38,938 bases of DNA, taken from the NCBI GenBank assembly GCA_018673255.1, contig JABHDC010000274.1:1-38938 (forward strand), written 5' to 3'. Below the pieces are notes generated by a model that did not search any database, was not told the DNA's origin, and worked only from the letters and a program-made list of their open reading frames with translations. Origin of the DNA: Gemmatimonadota bacterium. GTDB lineage: Bacteria > Latescibacterota > UBA2968 > UBA8231. The position numbers and the translations under genes are program-made. Below are positions 1-8,223 of the stretch, one piece after another; positions within the stretch are counted from its first letter, which is position 1; each line of letters starts with the position of its first letter.

Positions 1-1812
1 ATCCGGATGCTGTCCCTCTCGCTGGACGGCAAGACGCGCCTCATCACCCAGGGTCTGAAATAGAGAATCCAGTTCGGCCTCGATCTGGTCGAGTGGCTGC
101 AGAATCTGGCGCTGCGCAAATCGTTCGACCACGGCCGCACCCAACCCCCGCGCCGACAGCAGTCCTGCGTCTGTGGGTACCAGCACACGCCCGATCCCGA
201 GACGCGAGGCGACACCACACGCATGCTGTCCCCCAGCGCCGCCGAAGGTGACCAGCGCGAATTGCGTGGGATCCACGCCACGTTCCAGGGAGACTCGACG
301 AATCGCTGCGGCCATCCGGTCATCGGCGATCGCCACCAGTCCTGCCAGCACCTCATCAACGCCGGCGTCACTGCCATCCGCCTTCATCTGCTCGCACAGT
401 GTGTCCAGCACCTTCTGCGCAGCATCCTGATTGACGGGGATCTCGAATTGAGTCGCATCGAGGCGTCCCATCAGCAGATTCACATCGGTGATGGTCAGAG
501 GCCCGCCTGCCCCGTAGCAGGCCGGCCCGGGAGAAGCACCAGCACTCTCTGGCCCCACGCGCAAGCGCCCGGAAGCGTAGGTGCAGATCGAACCACCACC
601 GGCGGCGACGGTCTCGATCGCCAGGGCGGGGGCGACCAGATGTGCATCTCCCACGCGGTGCTCGAACTCGTAGTCAAAATCGCCGTCATAACGTGCGACG
701 TCCGTGCTGGTGCCTCCCATGTCGAAGGACAGGACACGGTCGATCCCGGCCCGGCGCGCCGCCTCCACAGCGCCGGCCACGCCACCAGCCGGACCGCTGA
801 GGAGCGAGTCCTTGGTCCGGAAATCTTCACGGCGCGTCAGCCCGCCAGCACTCGTCATCACGTGCAGGTCCTGCCCCCCCACGACCGCTTCCACACGATC
901 GAGGTAGCCTCCGACGATCGGCGTTAGATACGCGTCAACGACAGCCGTCTGTGCACGCGGCAGAATCTTGATCAACGGGGCCAGCTGGCAGGAAATGGAG
1001 ATCGTCTCCATTCCCGCCTCGTGCAGGAACGCCGCCAGCCCTTGCTCGTGATCTGGATTGCGGTAGCTGTGCAGCAGGGCGATCGCGGCGGATCGGATCC
1101 CGGCAGCATGCAGATCCTGGACCTGTTCGGTCAGAGAACTCGAATTCAGGGGGCGCAGCACATTCCCATCGGCATCGAGCCGCTCATCTACTTCGACGAC
1201 AGCGGTGTACAGGGGCAGTGACTTCACCACCTGTAGCGCAAACAGATCGGGCCGCTGCTGATCACCGATGCGCAGCAAGTCGGCGAATCCCCGCGTAATG
1301 AACAGCACCGTCGCCGCCCCATTACGCTCGAGCAGCGCATTGGTGCCACGCGTCGTGGCCAATCGCAGATTCATGGGAGGCAGCGGCAGATCAGCCGGCG
1401 TACTCGTCACGACCCTTGCCGCCAGAACAGGGGCCTCCTCACCAGTGGTCAACTCGATCGTCGCTCCGGTAGGGGCGCCGGTGACCGGTTGCGCGAGATG
1501 AAGTCGCTGATTTTCCGGATCGTATGCGACGACGGTAGATGTCGTAGTCACACCATCGACGCGGAGTTGGTAGCCTCGACAGAAATCCGGCACTTGGGGC
1601 CACCGTGCCTCGACCTCAAAACAGTTCGGGTCGATGTATGCTTTGAGGCGAGCCCGCAGGGCGCTGGAACTGAGCACTTTGGCCCGGTGCAGCTGCAATG
1701 TTGGCGACAGAGCCAGGCAATCGGTGAAGGTGCCACCCGTGTCGACCCAGACCTGCCAATGCCCCTCTGCTTCAGCAGACCCTTTGACAGTGGAGGCACT
1801 CAGGGGCGTCAT
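1..1812 (-). CDS. Hydantoinase/5-oxoprolinase A-type subunit, 3' end cut by window edge
   Basis: The reverse frame stays open from ATG at 1812 to base 1, giving 604 codons without a stop, so the C-terminus lies outside the window. Family marks are VDTGGTFTD at residues 23-31 (start of the actin-like ATPase fold), LATTRGTNALLER at 151-163, MGGTSTDVA near 365 and GGQHACGVASRLG near 525. These are typical of HyuA/OplahA proteins, which use ATP to open cyclic amides such as hydantoins or 5-oxoproline; acetone carboxylase subunits are relatives. The substrate cannot be told from sequence. The start lies 3 bases after the stop of the membrane protein gene at 1816, so translation is probably coupled and the gene belongs to the porin operon. 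A HyuB part, separate or fused, would be expected just outside the window. Confidence 0.9.
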   Translation of the reverse strand, partial: MTPLSASTVKGSAEAEGHWQVWVDTGGTFTDCLALSPTLQLHRAKVLSSSALRARLKAYIDPNCFEVEARWPQVPDFCRGYQLRVDGVTTTSTVVAYDPENQRLHLAQPVTGAPTGATIELTTGEEAPVLAARVVTSTPADLPLPPMNLRLATTRGTNALLERNGAATVLFITRGFADLLRIGDQQRPDLFALQVVKSLPLYTAVVEVDERLDADGNVLRPLNSSSLTEQVQDLHAAGIRSAAIALLHSYRNPDHEQGLAAFLHEAGMETISISCQLAPLIKILPRAQTAVVDAYLTPIVGGYLDRVEAVVGGQDLHVMTSAGGLTRREDFRTKDSLLSGPAGGVAGAVEAARRAGIDRVLSFDMGGTSTDVARYDGDFDYEFEHRVGDAHLVAPALAIETVAAGGGSICTYASGRLRVGPESAGASPGPACYGAGGPLTITDVNLLMGRLDATQFEIPVNQDAAQKVLDTLCEQMKADGSDAGVDEVLAGLVAIADDRMAAAIRRVSLERGVDPTQFALVTFGGAGGQHACGVASRLGIGRVLVPTDAGLLSARGLGAAVVERFAQRQILQPLDQIEAELDSLFQTLGDEARLAVQREGQHPD

Positions 1813-1815
1813 CGA

Positions 1816-2331
1816 TCACCGACGGTGGACCGGCAGGAACCACATCTCGTAGAGGGGAACGAGGATGCACAGCAGCATCGTGCCCCCGAGTAGCGCGGAG
1901 TTGATCGGCGCCAGCAGCCCGAAGCCTGGTGCGCCGTAGCGAATGAGCCACGGCTTGGCCAGATCGAGAAGGATGTACACGAAACAGGAACTGATGACGA
2001 ATGTCTTCCAGCGCTGACTCCAGGCGCTCATCAGGAACAGATGCCCTGTCGTCAGGAAGATGATGGGCATGACGAAGAAGTGGAAGTGCGTCGTCTCCGT
2101 CAGTTCCGTCGCTTCCTTGGCGAACATCATGCGATCCTCGTCGCCCTGGTAGTAGGAAACGGCACCCTCTCCCCCCAGGCGCGTGCGCTCGTACGACATG
2201 AAGATGGAGAAGGCGGACCCGGCCAGCATGAACACCAGGAAGTACGTCATGATGAGCTTGGTGTTCAGATCCATCCTGGCGAGCATGGATCGATTCGAGA
2301 AGTAATGCATGGATCGCCCGGGAGCCGCCAC
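1816..2331 (-). CDS. Four-helix inner membrane protein with conserved-looking histidines, function unknown
   Basis: 171 residues with four hydrophobic segments, about residues 26-46, 83-103, 109-128 and 138-163. A soluble loop (about 47-80) between helices 1 and 2 is acidic and carries YYQGDEDRMMF. Helix 2 starts with THFHFF (His82, His84) and contains His97, which would suit heme or metal binding, but this is inference. The chosen start is GTG at 2331, five bases after the stop of the FMN-binding gene, with GAGG close in front; ATG at 2310 or 2274 are alternatives. I do not recognise a named family. Its place between a flavinylated protein gene and a hydantoinase gene suggests that it is the membrane partner of the FMN-binding protein, perhaps passing electrons through the membrane. 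Confidence 0.8.
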   Translation of the reverse strand: MAAPGRSMHYFSNRSMLARMDLNTKLIMTYFLVFMLAGSAFSIFMSYERTRLGGEGAVSYYQGDEDRMMFAKEATELTETTHFHFFVMPIIFLTTGHLFLMSAWSQRWKTFVISSCFVYILLDLAKPWLIRYGAPGFGLLAPINSALLGGTMLLCILVPLYEMWFLPVHRR

Positions 2332-2336
2332 CGACC

Positions 2337-2948
2337 TCAGCGCAGCGAAGCGCGTGAGTCGCGATAGACCAGCTCGGTGAGGGCCAGTGTCTTGCGAACG
2401 CCGAAGTTCAGCGCGCGCACCGACATCGTGGCGCCGGTGATATTGATGATGTCTCGGTTGATGCGAACGGGGTCATCCATGCTCTTGCCACGATACTGTC
2501 GAAGAAATCGCTGGCGGCGGACCTGGGCGCCGCGACTCTCTCGATACACGAGCACCGCGACATCCGAGATACTCAGATTCTGTTTGACCCCAACCATGAA
2601 GGTGATCGGCCGATACTTGCCGACCTCCTCGGTGATCGCAGCATAACCCAGTAGTTCGCCTTGATCGCCGCGCGCAATATACACGGCGAAGGAGTCGTCT
2701 ACAACGCGCCGACCCAACCGATCGCTCAGATCGGAGCGAGTCGCGCTGTCCAGGGCGGTCACACGGCGTTCGAATGCTGCCGCATCGGGAAACAGCCGGG
2801 TCCGCGCCTCGGTTTCGGTGAGGTAGACCTGAATCTGCCCGATCTCCTCCGGCGTGGGTTCGGGCTGCGCGCTGCCCGGACTGCCTGTGGCCAGGACCAG
2901 AATCAGGCCCCCAACCATGCCGAGCCTGTCCCATCGAGCGAGAGCCAT
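2337..2948 (-). CDS. Exported FMN-binding (RnfG/NqrC-like) protein with flavinylation motif
   Basis: 203 residues with an N-terminal signal-like segment (residues 8-27, ending GSAQ). The C-terminal half matches the FMN-binding domain seen in RnfG and NqrC: GYAAITEEVGKYRPITFMVG (101-120), then DIINITGATMSVRAL (about 167-180). Thr174 of the TGAT motif is the expected site where ApbE attaches FMN through phosphodiester linkage. Such proteins carry electrons outside the cytoplasmic membrane. The ATG overlaps the porin stop by four bases (ATGA), so the two are coupled. The four-helix protein gene follows after a few bases. No Rnf or Nqr subunits are near, so this is a stand-alone flavin carrier. 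Its facing position to feoAB suggests, but does not prove, a role in iron reduction. Confidence 0.88.
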   Translation of the reverse strand: MALARWDRLGMVGGLILVLATGSPGSAQPEPTPEEIGQIQVYLTETEARTRLFPDAAAFERRVTALDSATRSDLSDRLGRRVVDDSFAVYIARGDQGELLGYAAITEEVGKYRPITFMVGVKQNLSISDVAVLVYRESRGAQVRRQRFLRQYRGKSMDDPVRINRDIINITGATMSVRALNFGVRKTLALTELVYRDSRASLR

Positions 2949-4102
2949 CAGAAATAAGAAGCCACGGAGAAGATGAGGCCCGTGCTGTCGTCGTCCTGAT
3001 CATAGATCTCGTAGTCGAGTTTGAGCACCGTCTCTTCTTCAGGCCGGAAGTTGATGCCCACCGTGTAGCGGGTCTCATCGCTGCTGCCCAGGTCAATGTG
3101 ATCGTACCGTCCTGCGATCGTGACGACGCTGTTGGGAAACTGCGGCAACAGGCCCGGCAACAGATGATAGGCAACCTGAGCGTAGTAGCCCGAGCGGGTG
3201 TCACTGGCAGCCACATCGGCGAAATGGATTCTGTCCAGACCATCGATACTCGCCGCGGCGAATTCGCCTTTCAGGTCGATGGGCCCTCGATTGAAGGCTG
3301 CGTCGAGGGCATAGATGGCGAGCGTCTCATCACCGGCATCATCGTACGCGCCGACGTGAAATGACCCGCCCACATCGAGGCCGAGTACCGGCGAATAGTT
3401 CACTCGACCGACAACTGACTTGGCCTCGTTGTTGTCGCTCTTCTGACTACCACGCCCTGAGCGCAGGCTGGTCGCCGCCGCTTCGTTGAAGCCATTCACC
3501 AGATAGAGTTCGTAACCGACGAGCGATTCATCTGTCGGATAGAGCGTCCCATGGATCCCCATGCCGGACTCGGAAAGGGTCGTCGGGATGATCTGCCGCG
3601 CCATGAGGGGGCGATTTGTGAGATCATTCAGTGGGCTGTCGTGCTGAAGATTGAAGCGCCCCAGCGGCGAGAGAATGACGCCGCCCCGATAGACGAGAGA
3701 TTCGGCGAACTCGATATCGACGGCGGCGAACTCCAGTTTGATTTCGCCATCACTTGTCCCTCCCCCCTTCACCAGCCCGCCGTGCTCAAACTCGATCTCC
3801 GCCATCACATGGATACGATCGCTCACCTGGCCGTGAATGAAGGGGATGAATCGATGCTGATCGAAGGTCTTCTTCTTCTTGTTCCAGAACAATTCATGGT
3901 CGATGTATCCACCCAGAACGGTCCCCTCGTATCCTGCCCGCAGGTGCGGCTTATCATCGATTCCTCCAGGAACCGACACCCGCTGTGCCGCCAGTGTCGT
4001 CGCCGACAGCAACAGAGTCAGCGTAATCGCTGCGAATCTGTCTGAGATTCGGATAGGGCAGCACATTCTGAGACTGTGTATGTTGTCTACAATACAACGC
4101 AT
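2948..4102 (-). CDS. Outer membrane porin, phosphate-selective porin (OprO/P)-like beta-barrel
   Basis: From ATG at 4102 the product has 384 residues. The start is chosen because GAGGG lies 8-9 bases upstream and the following 39 residues form a signal peptide (hydrophobic AAITLTLLLSATTLAA, cleavage before QR). The open frame reaches further up to 4255, but that part covers the promoter. A second ATG at 4066 would also keep the signal peptide. The mature part shows alternating amphipathic strands, GYEGTVLGGYIDHELFW early on, a GGVILSPLGRFNLQHDSP stretch typical of porins of the OprO/P group, and a terminal Phe as in barrel proteins recognised by BamA. It probably lets small solutes across the outer membrane. 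First gene of a unit with the FMN-binding and four-helix proteins. Confidence 0.82.
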   Translation of the reverse strand: MRCIVDNIHSLRMCCPIRISDRFAAITLTLLLSATTLAAQRVSVPGGIDDKPHLRAGYEGTVLGGYIDHELFWNKKKKTFDQHRFIPFIHGQVSDRIHVMAEIEFEHGGLVKGGGTSDGEIKLEFAAVDIEFAESLVYRGGVILSPLGRFNLQHDSPLNDLTNRPLMARQIIPTTLSESGMGIHGTLYPTDESLVGYELYLVNGFNEAAATSLRSGRGSQKSDNNEAKSVVGRVNYSPVLGLDVGGSFHVGAYDDAGDETLAIYALDAAFNRGPIDLKGEFAAASIDGLDRIHFADVAASDTRSGYYAQVAYHLLPGLLPQFPNSVVTIAGRYDHIDLGSSDETRYTVGINFRPEEETVLKLDYEIYDQDDDSTGLIFSVASYF

Positions 4103-4183
4103 CGTGGATCCCTCATTCTCCGTCCTGCCTGTACCGACGCAATGCTGGTGGCAGTGGTGGTCTGTTCTGAGTGCGGCATTTTT

Positions 4184-4199
4184 GTTAGCCATGCCAAAC
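4184..4199 (-). promoter_or_regulatory. Imperfect palindrome after the porin promoter, possible operator
   Basis: Minus-strand GTTTGGCATGGCTAAC lies 11 bases downstream of the -10 box of the porin promoter, at the expected start of transcription. It resembles the palindrome before feoA (4343-4358), sharing GTTTGG and the AAC end. The likely binder is a metal-dependent repressor of the DtxR type, but no match to a known consensus is claimed. Confidence 0.4.
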
Positions 4200-4210
4200 A
4201 TCAGAGTCGT

Positions 4211-4239
4211 AGAGTAAACTTCCCGTGCAGGCCTGTCAA
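4211..4239 (-). promoter_or_regulatory. Sigma-70 promoter of the porin operon
   Basis: On the minus strand TTGACA (4239-4234) and TACTCT (4216-4211) are separated by 17 bases. The -35 box is perfect and the -10 box keeps the TA...T frame. Transcription would start near 4204, about 100 bases before the porin ATG at 4102. Confidence 0.6.
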
Positions 4240-4296
4240 CGAGAAAGATGGCCAACTGCTGAAATTGGACGGGTTTAACGATTTCCTATTTACTTG

Positions 4297-4324
4297 TTGC
4301 GCTACGAAGGCAACTGGGTATATT
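4297..4324 (+). promoter_or_regulatory. Sigma-70 promoter of feoAB
   Basis: TATATT at 4319-4324 is a strong -10 box. TTGCGC at 4297-4302 gives a 16-base spacer; TTGTTG at 4294-4299 would give 19. The start of transcription would fall near 4331, leaving a leader of about 45 bases before feoA. Confidence 0.5.
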
Positions 4325-4342
4325 TAGCCGTACCAACCGTCT

Positions 4343-4358
4343 GTTTGGATTACCAAAC
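4343..4358 (+). promoter_or_regulatory. Palindrome GTTTGG-N4-CCAAAC before feoA, likely iron-responsive operator
   Basis: GTTTGGATTACCAAAC is a perfect 6-4-6 inverted repeat about 18 bases downstream of the -10 box and 17 bases before the feoA ATG. A repressor bound here would block early transcription. Feo genes are commonly repressed by Fur or DtxR-family proteins with Fe(II). The sequence is unlike the classical Fur box, so a DtxR-like regulator is favoured by inference. Confidence 0.5.
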
Positions 4359-4375
4359 GAAAGATCGAGCGCAGC

Positions 4376-4663
4376 ATGACCGTATTGGGCGTGACGTTCG
4401 GCGCACCGAGCAAGCCAGCGATCGAACCGGACGAGGCCTTCCTCTCCGACTGGCGTCGTGACTGTGACGCCATCGTACTTGATCTGCCAGGCGGTGATCA
4501 ACTTTCGGCGCGGCTGCGTGAGCTGGGCGTATTACCCGGTACGCGACTGCGCGTCCTTCGCACGGGCGCCCACCTGGTCGTGCAGACCGGCGATGCGCGT
4601 CTGGCTCTGCGTCGTGAAGACTGCAGTGCTGTGCGCGTGGGCATGATCCCCGCTGCAGCCTGA
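4376..4663 (+). CDS. feoA: FeoA, small SH3-like partner of the ferrous iron transporter
   Basis: 95 residues. The core IVLDLPGGDQLSARLRELGVLPGTRLRVLRTG...VVQTGDARLALRREDCSAVRV is a typical FeoA domain: a small beta-barrel that contains a helix with RLRELG and a P/LG turn. FeoA works in the cytoplasm and is needed for FeoB activity. The N-terminal 30 residues are a variable extension. The gene is first in a unit with feoB, which starts 21 bases after its stop, and it follows the palindrome at 4343. No strong ribosome binding site is seen before ATG at 4376. Confidence 0.92.
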   Translation: MTVLGVTFGAPSKPAIEPDEAFLSDWRRDCDAIVLDLPGGDQLSARLRELGVLPGTRLRVLRTGAHLVVQTGDARLALRREDCSAVRVGMIPAAA

Positions 4664-4684
4664 CGGCGCAGCAGAGCATCTTCA

Positions 4685-6889
4685 GTGGCATCTGACCCGT
4701 CCGCAACGGCGGGCCACACGATCGCCCTGGTCGGCAATCCCAACACGGGCAAGACCACTCTCTTCAATGCACTGACCGGCCTGTCACAGCGGACCGGAAA
4801 CTACCCGGGCGTGACCGTCGAATACGAAACCGGTCAGGTCGAGTTGCCAGACCTGGGTCCCGCCCAGATCATCGATTTGCCCGGAACGTATTCCCTGTCG
4901 GCCTCCTCACCGGACGAAGCGATCGCAGTCGACGTCCTGCTTGGACAACAGGACGGTGCCCCACCAATCGACATCGTCATCGCCATTGCCGATGCCAGCA
5001 ATCTGCGTCGGCATCTATATCTGTTGTCACAGGTGCTGGAAACCGGCCATCGCGTCGTCCTGGCCCTCAACATGGCGGATCTGGCGCAGGAGCGCGGCAT
5101 CGAGGTCGACATTGCGTTGCTGTCGGAGCGCCTGGCGATCCCCGTCGTGCCTCTTACCGCCCATCGCGGAACCGGGATCGATGCACTGCTCGACACGCTG
5201 AAAGAAAGCCTCCAGCAGCCACGCCCCTCGCAATTTCCTGAAGCGTCTATGCCCCAGGCCCTGCGCGATGCTGCCGCTGAACTCTGTGGCGGCGACGACG
5301 CGCCCGTGAGCACTCATGTCGAGGCGATGCGTGTTCTCGTCGACGTCGACGGGCACCTCGAGCATCGGACCATCGACCGCGGGGGACCTGACCTGCTCCA
5401 GCGATTGCAGCTGCTGCGGCAACGGGTTCCGACTCGCGATCCCCTGTCCGCCGTGGAGAGCGAAGCACGCTACACGTGGATCTCGCAGATTCTGAACGGC
5501 GCCCTGAGGGGGGATGAGGAACTTCGACCGCGCAGGTCAGACCGGATCGATCGCCTGCTCACGCATCGCGTCGGCGGACTGGCTGTCTTCCTGCTCATCA
5601 GCGCCCTGACCTTTCAGGGGATCTTCACCTGGTCGGCGCCACTGATGGATGCCATCGACGGATCCTTCGGCCAACTCGGAGACTTCGTCGGCCATCACAT
5701 ATCCGAGGGGCCCCTGCGCAGTATGGTCGTGGACGGCGTGATCTCCGGTGTCGGCGGCGTTCTCATCTTCCTGCCTCAGATCGCCATCCTGTTTCTCATC
5801 ATCTCACTGCTCGAAGACTGTGGCTACATGGCACGCGCCGCGATGATGATGGATCGCCTGCTGCGATTCTGCGGTCTCTCCGGACGATCCTTCATTCCCA
5901 TGCTGTCCAGCTTCGCCTGCGCCGTTCCCGGGATCCTGGCAGCACGCGGCATCTCGGACCGGCGTGACCGATATGTGACAATCCTGGTGGCCCCCCTGAT
6001 GAGCTGTTCGGCGCGGCTGCCTGTCTACGTTCTCTTCATTGCGGCATTCATTCCCGATCGTCCCGTCCTGGGTGGCTTGCTCGGCCTGCAGGGACTGACA
6101 CTGCTGGCCATGTATGGCGTCGGCGCTGGGATCGCGATCCCCATGGCGCTGCTGCTGCGCAAGACGCTGTTGAAGGGGCGCTCAACGCCATTCCTGATCG
6201 AGCTGCCGTCCTACAAGTGGCCGGTCCCGAAGGTCGTGCTCATGCGGGTCTACCTGAATTGCCGTGAATTTATCGTGCGCGCAGGCAGCATCATTCTGGC
6301 AGCGACGATCATCATGTGGGCCCTGGCCTATTACCCGCATTCGGATGAGGTCCCAGCACGCTTCGAGGCGCAGCGCGCCGCCGTGGAATTGCTGCCGGCA
6401 GGATCACAGGCCCCGGCGCTGGCCCAGATTGGTCACGCAGAAGCGATGGCCTACCTGGAGGCATCATATCTGGGACGTGCCGGACACTTCATCGAACCCG
6501 CCGTACGACCATTGGGTTGGGATTGGCGTCTGGGCATGGCTGCCCTGGCTTCCTTCCCGGCGCGGGAGCTGATCATCTCGACACTTGGCACGATCTTCAG
6601 CCTGGGCTCTGACGCAGATGAAACATCGGAGGATCTGCGCTCCGCCCTGCGCTCGACACCAGGTGCCGATGGTGACCCCCTCGATGTACCTGTGGCGCTG
6701 TCCGTGATGGTCTTCTTTGCCCTCTGTGCGCAGTGCACCTCGACACTGGCAGTCATCCGGCGAGAGATGGGGTCGTGGAAATGGATGGCCCTCTCCTTTG
6801 GATACATGACGACGCTGGCCTACGCGGGAGCCTGGCTCGCCTTCACGGTGGCCGAGGCTCTGGGGTGGGGCACGGGAGGCATCGGCTGA
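4685..6889 (+). CDS. feoB: FeoB, ferrous iron transport GTPase/permease
   Basis: 734 residues from a GTG start. The N-terminal G domain has GNPNTGKT (17-24), DLPG (64-67) and NMAD (129-132). The GTPase-linked helical region follows and then the membrane part with two Gate motifs, seen as VLIFLPQIAILFLIISLLEDCGY with RSFIPMLSSFACAVPGI and, in the second half, a region around SFPARELIISTLGTIF. FeoB moves Fe(II) into the cytoplasm. The length is close to that of other FeoB proteins. It lies between feoA and a small Cys-rich membrane protein, whose ATG overlaps the feoB stop. Confidence 0.97.
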   Translation: MASDPSATAGHTIALVGNPNTGKTTLFNALTGLSQRTGNYPGVTVEYETGQVELPDLGPAQIIDLPGTYSLSASSPDEAIAVDVLLGQQDGAPPIDIVIAIADASNLRRHLYLLSQVLETGHRVVLALNMADLAQERGIEVDIALLSERLAIPVVPLTAHRGTGIDALLDTLKESLQQPRPSQFPEASMPQALRDAAAELCGGDDAPVSTHVEAMRVLVDVDGHLEHRTIDRGGPDLLQRLQLLRQRVPTRDPLSAVESEARYTWISQILNGALRGDEELRPRRSDRIDRLLTHRVGGLAVFLLISALTFQGIFTWSAPLMDAIDGSFGQLGDFVGHHISEGPLRSMVVDGVISGVGGVLIFLPQIAILFLIISLLEDCGYMARAAMMMDRLLRFCGLSGRSFIPMLSSFACAVPGILAARGISDRRDRYVTILVAPLMSCSARLPVYVLFIAAFIPDRPVLGGLLGLQGLTLLAMYGVGAGIAIPMALLLRKTLLKGRSTPFLIELPSYKWPVPKVVLMRVYLNCREFIVRAGSIILAATIIMWALAYYPHSDEVPARFEAQRAAVELLPAGSQAPALAQIGHAEAMAYLEASYLGRAGHFIEPAVRPLGWDWRLGMAALASFPARELIISTLGTIFSLGSDADETSEDLRSALRSTPGADGDPLDVPVALSVMVFFALCAQCTSTLAVIRREMGSWKWMALSFGYMTTLAYAGAWLAFTVAEALGWGTGGIG

Positions 6890-7086
6890 TGTTGAGTCTC
6901 GACTGGCAGAGCCTTGTCTTCGACTGGCAGAGCCTCGTCGTCTACATCACGATCGGCGTGAGTGTTGCCCATCTCGTGCGCGTCTTCCGCCACCCGTTGG
7001 GCGATGAGAAGGCAGGTGGTGGATGCGGCAGTTGCGGGACGTCGGCGGGAGGATCACAGTTGCTCCAAATCGAGCCACCCAGTTGA
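6889..7086 (+). CDS. Small FeoB-associated Cys-rich membrane protein
   Basis: 65 residues starting at ATG 6889-6891, which overlaps the feoB TGA (6887-6889) by one base. One membrane segment (VVYITIGVSVAHLVRVF) is followed by a basic stretch and the cysteine pair GGGCGSCGTSAGG. This is the usual make-up of the FeoB-associated Cys-rich proteins that end many feo operons and may fill the place of FeoC or a metal relay. The N-terminus contains a 7-residue tandem duplication, LDWQSLV then FDWQSLV, coded at 6898-6918 and 6919-6939. The start could lie in the second copy if the first one is a recent slippage event. Confidence 0.75.
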   Translation: MLSLDWQSLVFDWQSLVVYITIGVSVAHLVRVFRHPLGDEKAGGGCGSCGTSAGGSQLLQIEPPS

Positions 7087-7107
7087 TGCTGATTCCTTAA
7101 CAGGGCA

Positions 7108-8223
7108 CTAGCTGGCCCGCGCGTAGCGCTGACCCGGCAGTCGCACGACATGCCCTGATAGTTCCAGGAGTAGCAGCGCCTGCTGTATCCGGCCGATAGC
7201 CACGCCCATCTGCCGCGCCAGCCCTTCCACATCGTGTTCACCACGCTCCATGACCTCCAGCAACTGTCGACCACAGGTGGAATCTGTCGTCCGTTCCGGT
7301 GAATCACTGGCTGGTAGTACCATCGACACCGCATCTGGCAGATGCGCCGCCAACTCATCAATCACATCCCGCGCACTTCGGACGAGTCCGGCCCCATCAC
7401 GCAGCAACTCGAGGCAACCCGCACAACGGGGATTCGTGATCTCGCCGGGGATGGCGAAAACGTCACGTCCCTGTTCGCGCGCCAGACGAGCTGTCATCAA
7501 CGCGCCACTGCGTTGCGGCGCTTCGGCCACGATCACGGCCAGCGACAGACCACTGATGATGCGATTTCGTTTGGGAAAGCCACGTGCTTCGGGGGCCGTG
7601 CCCAGGGGGGCCTCAGCCAGCAGCAGGCCCTTCTCAGCGATCTGGCGATACAACGCCGCATGCTCTCGGGGATAGATGATGTCGAGGCCGCAGCCAAGCA
7701 CCCCAATCGTGCCACCATCTGCCCGCAACGCCCCGTCGTGTGCTGCACCATCGATTCCACGCGCCAGCCCACTGACAATCGTGATACCGTGGCGGGCCAT
7801 CTCCGCGGCGATCTGACTGGCCGCCCGCCGTCCGTAGCTCGTGCAACGCCTCGAGCCGACAATGGCGACACTCGGCGTCCGGAGCCATCGTCGGTCGCCC
7901 AGTGCGTACATCGATAGGGGTGCATCCGGCAGGTTGCACAACCAGGGCGGATAGTCGGTATCTCCCCACGCGACCAACTCGCCACCCAGATCGGTCAGTT
8001 GACGCAATTGCTGCCGGGCCCAGCCCAGGTCCGGCGCCTTGTGAGCCTTCTGCGCCACGGCGGGACCCAGCACATCTTCCCAGACGCCGATGGGCGCTGC
8101 CAGTGTCTGAGTGGCACTGCCACATGCCGCCAACAGACGCCGACCTCGGGCAGGGCCGATCAGCGGCAGGCGCCCGAGGGCCAGCAGTGCCTCCTGTTCA
8201 TCGGAGGACAGGAATGGACTCAC
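7108..8223 (-). CDS. dprA: DprA/Smf, DNA-protecting protein of natural transformation
   Basis: 371 residues from a GTG start that overlaps the obg stop by four bases (GTGA). The Rossmann-like core carries GSRRCTSYGRRAA, SGLARGIDGAAHDGAL, GVLGCGLDIIYPREHAAL, FPKRNRIISGLS and SGALMTARLAREQGRDVFAIPG, the hallmarks of DprA. The N-terminal part is SAM/HhH-like (LGRLPLIGPARGRRLLAACG), and the C-terminal about 60 residues form the winged-helix domain. DprA binds incoming single-stranded DNA and loads RecA in the cytoplasm. It ends an operon that also holds comEA and pilM, which supports a competence role. Confidence 0.96.
   Translation of the reverse strand: MSPFLSSDEQEALLALGRLPLIGPARGRRLLAACGSATQTLAAPIGVWEDVLGPAVAQKAHKAPDLGWARQQLRQLTDLGGELVAWGDTDYPPWLCNLPDAPLSMYALGDRRWLRTPSVAIVGSRRCTSYGRRAASQIAAEMARHGITIVSGLARGIDGAAHDGALRADGGTIGVLGCGLDIIYPREHAALYRQIAEKGLLLAEAPLGTAPEARGFPKRNRIISGLSLAVIVAEAPQRSGALMTARLAREQGRDVFAIPGEITNPRCAGCLELLRDGAGLVRSARDVIDELAAHLPDAVSMVLPASDSPERTTDSTCGRQLLEVMERGEHDVEGLARQMGVAIGRIQQALLLLELSGHVVRLPGQRYARAS

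Noticed and set aside
2473..3243. Minus-strand frame of 256 codons across the FMN-binding and porin genes
   Set aside because: It is out of frame with both genes and shows only Arg/Ser-rich composition.
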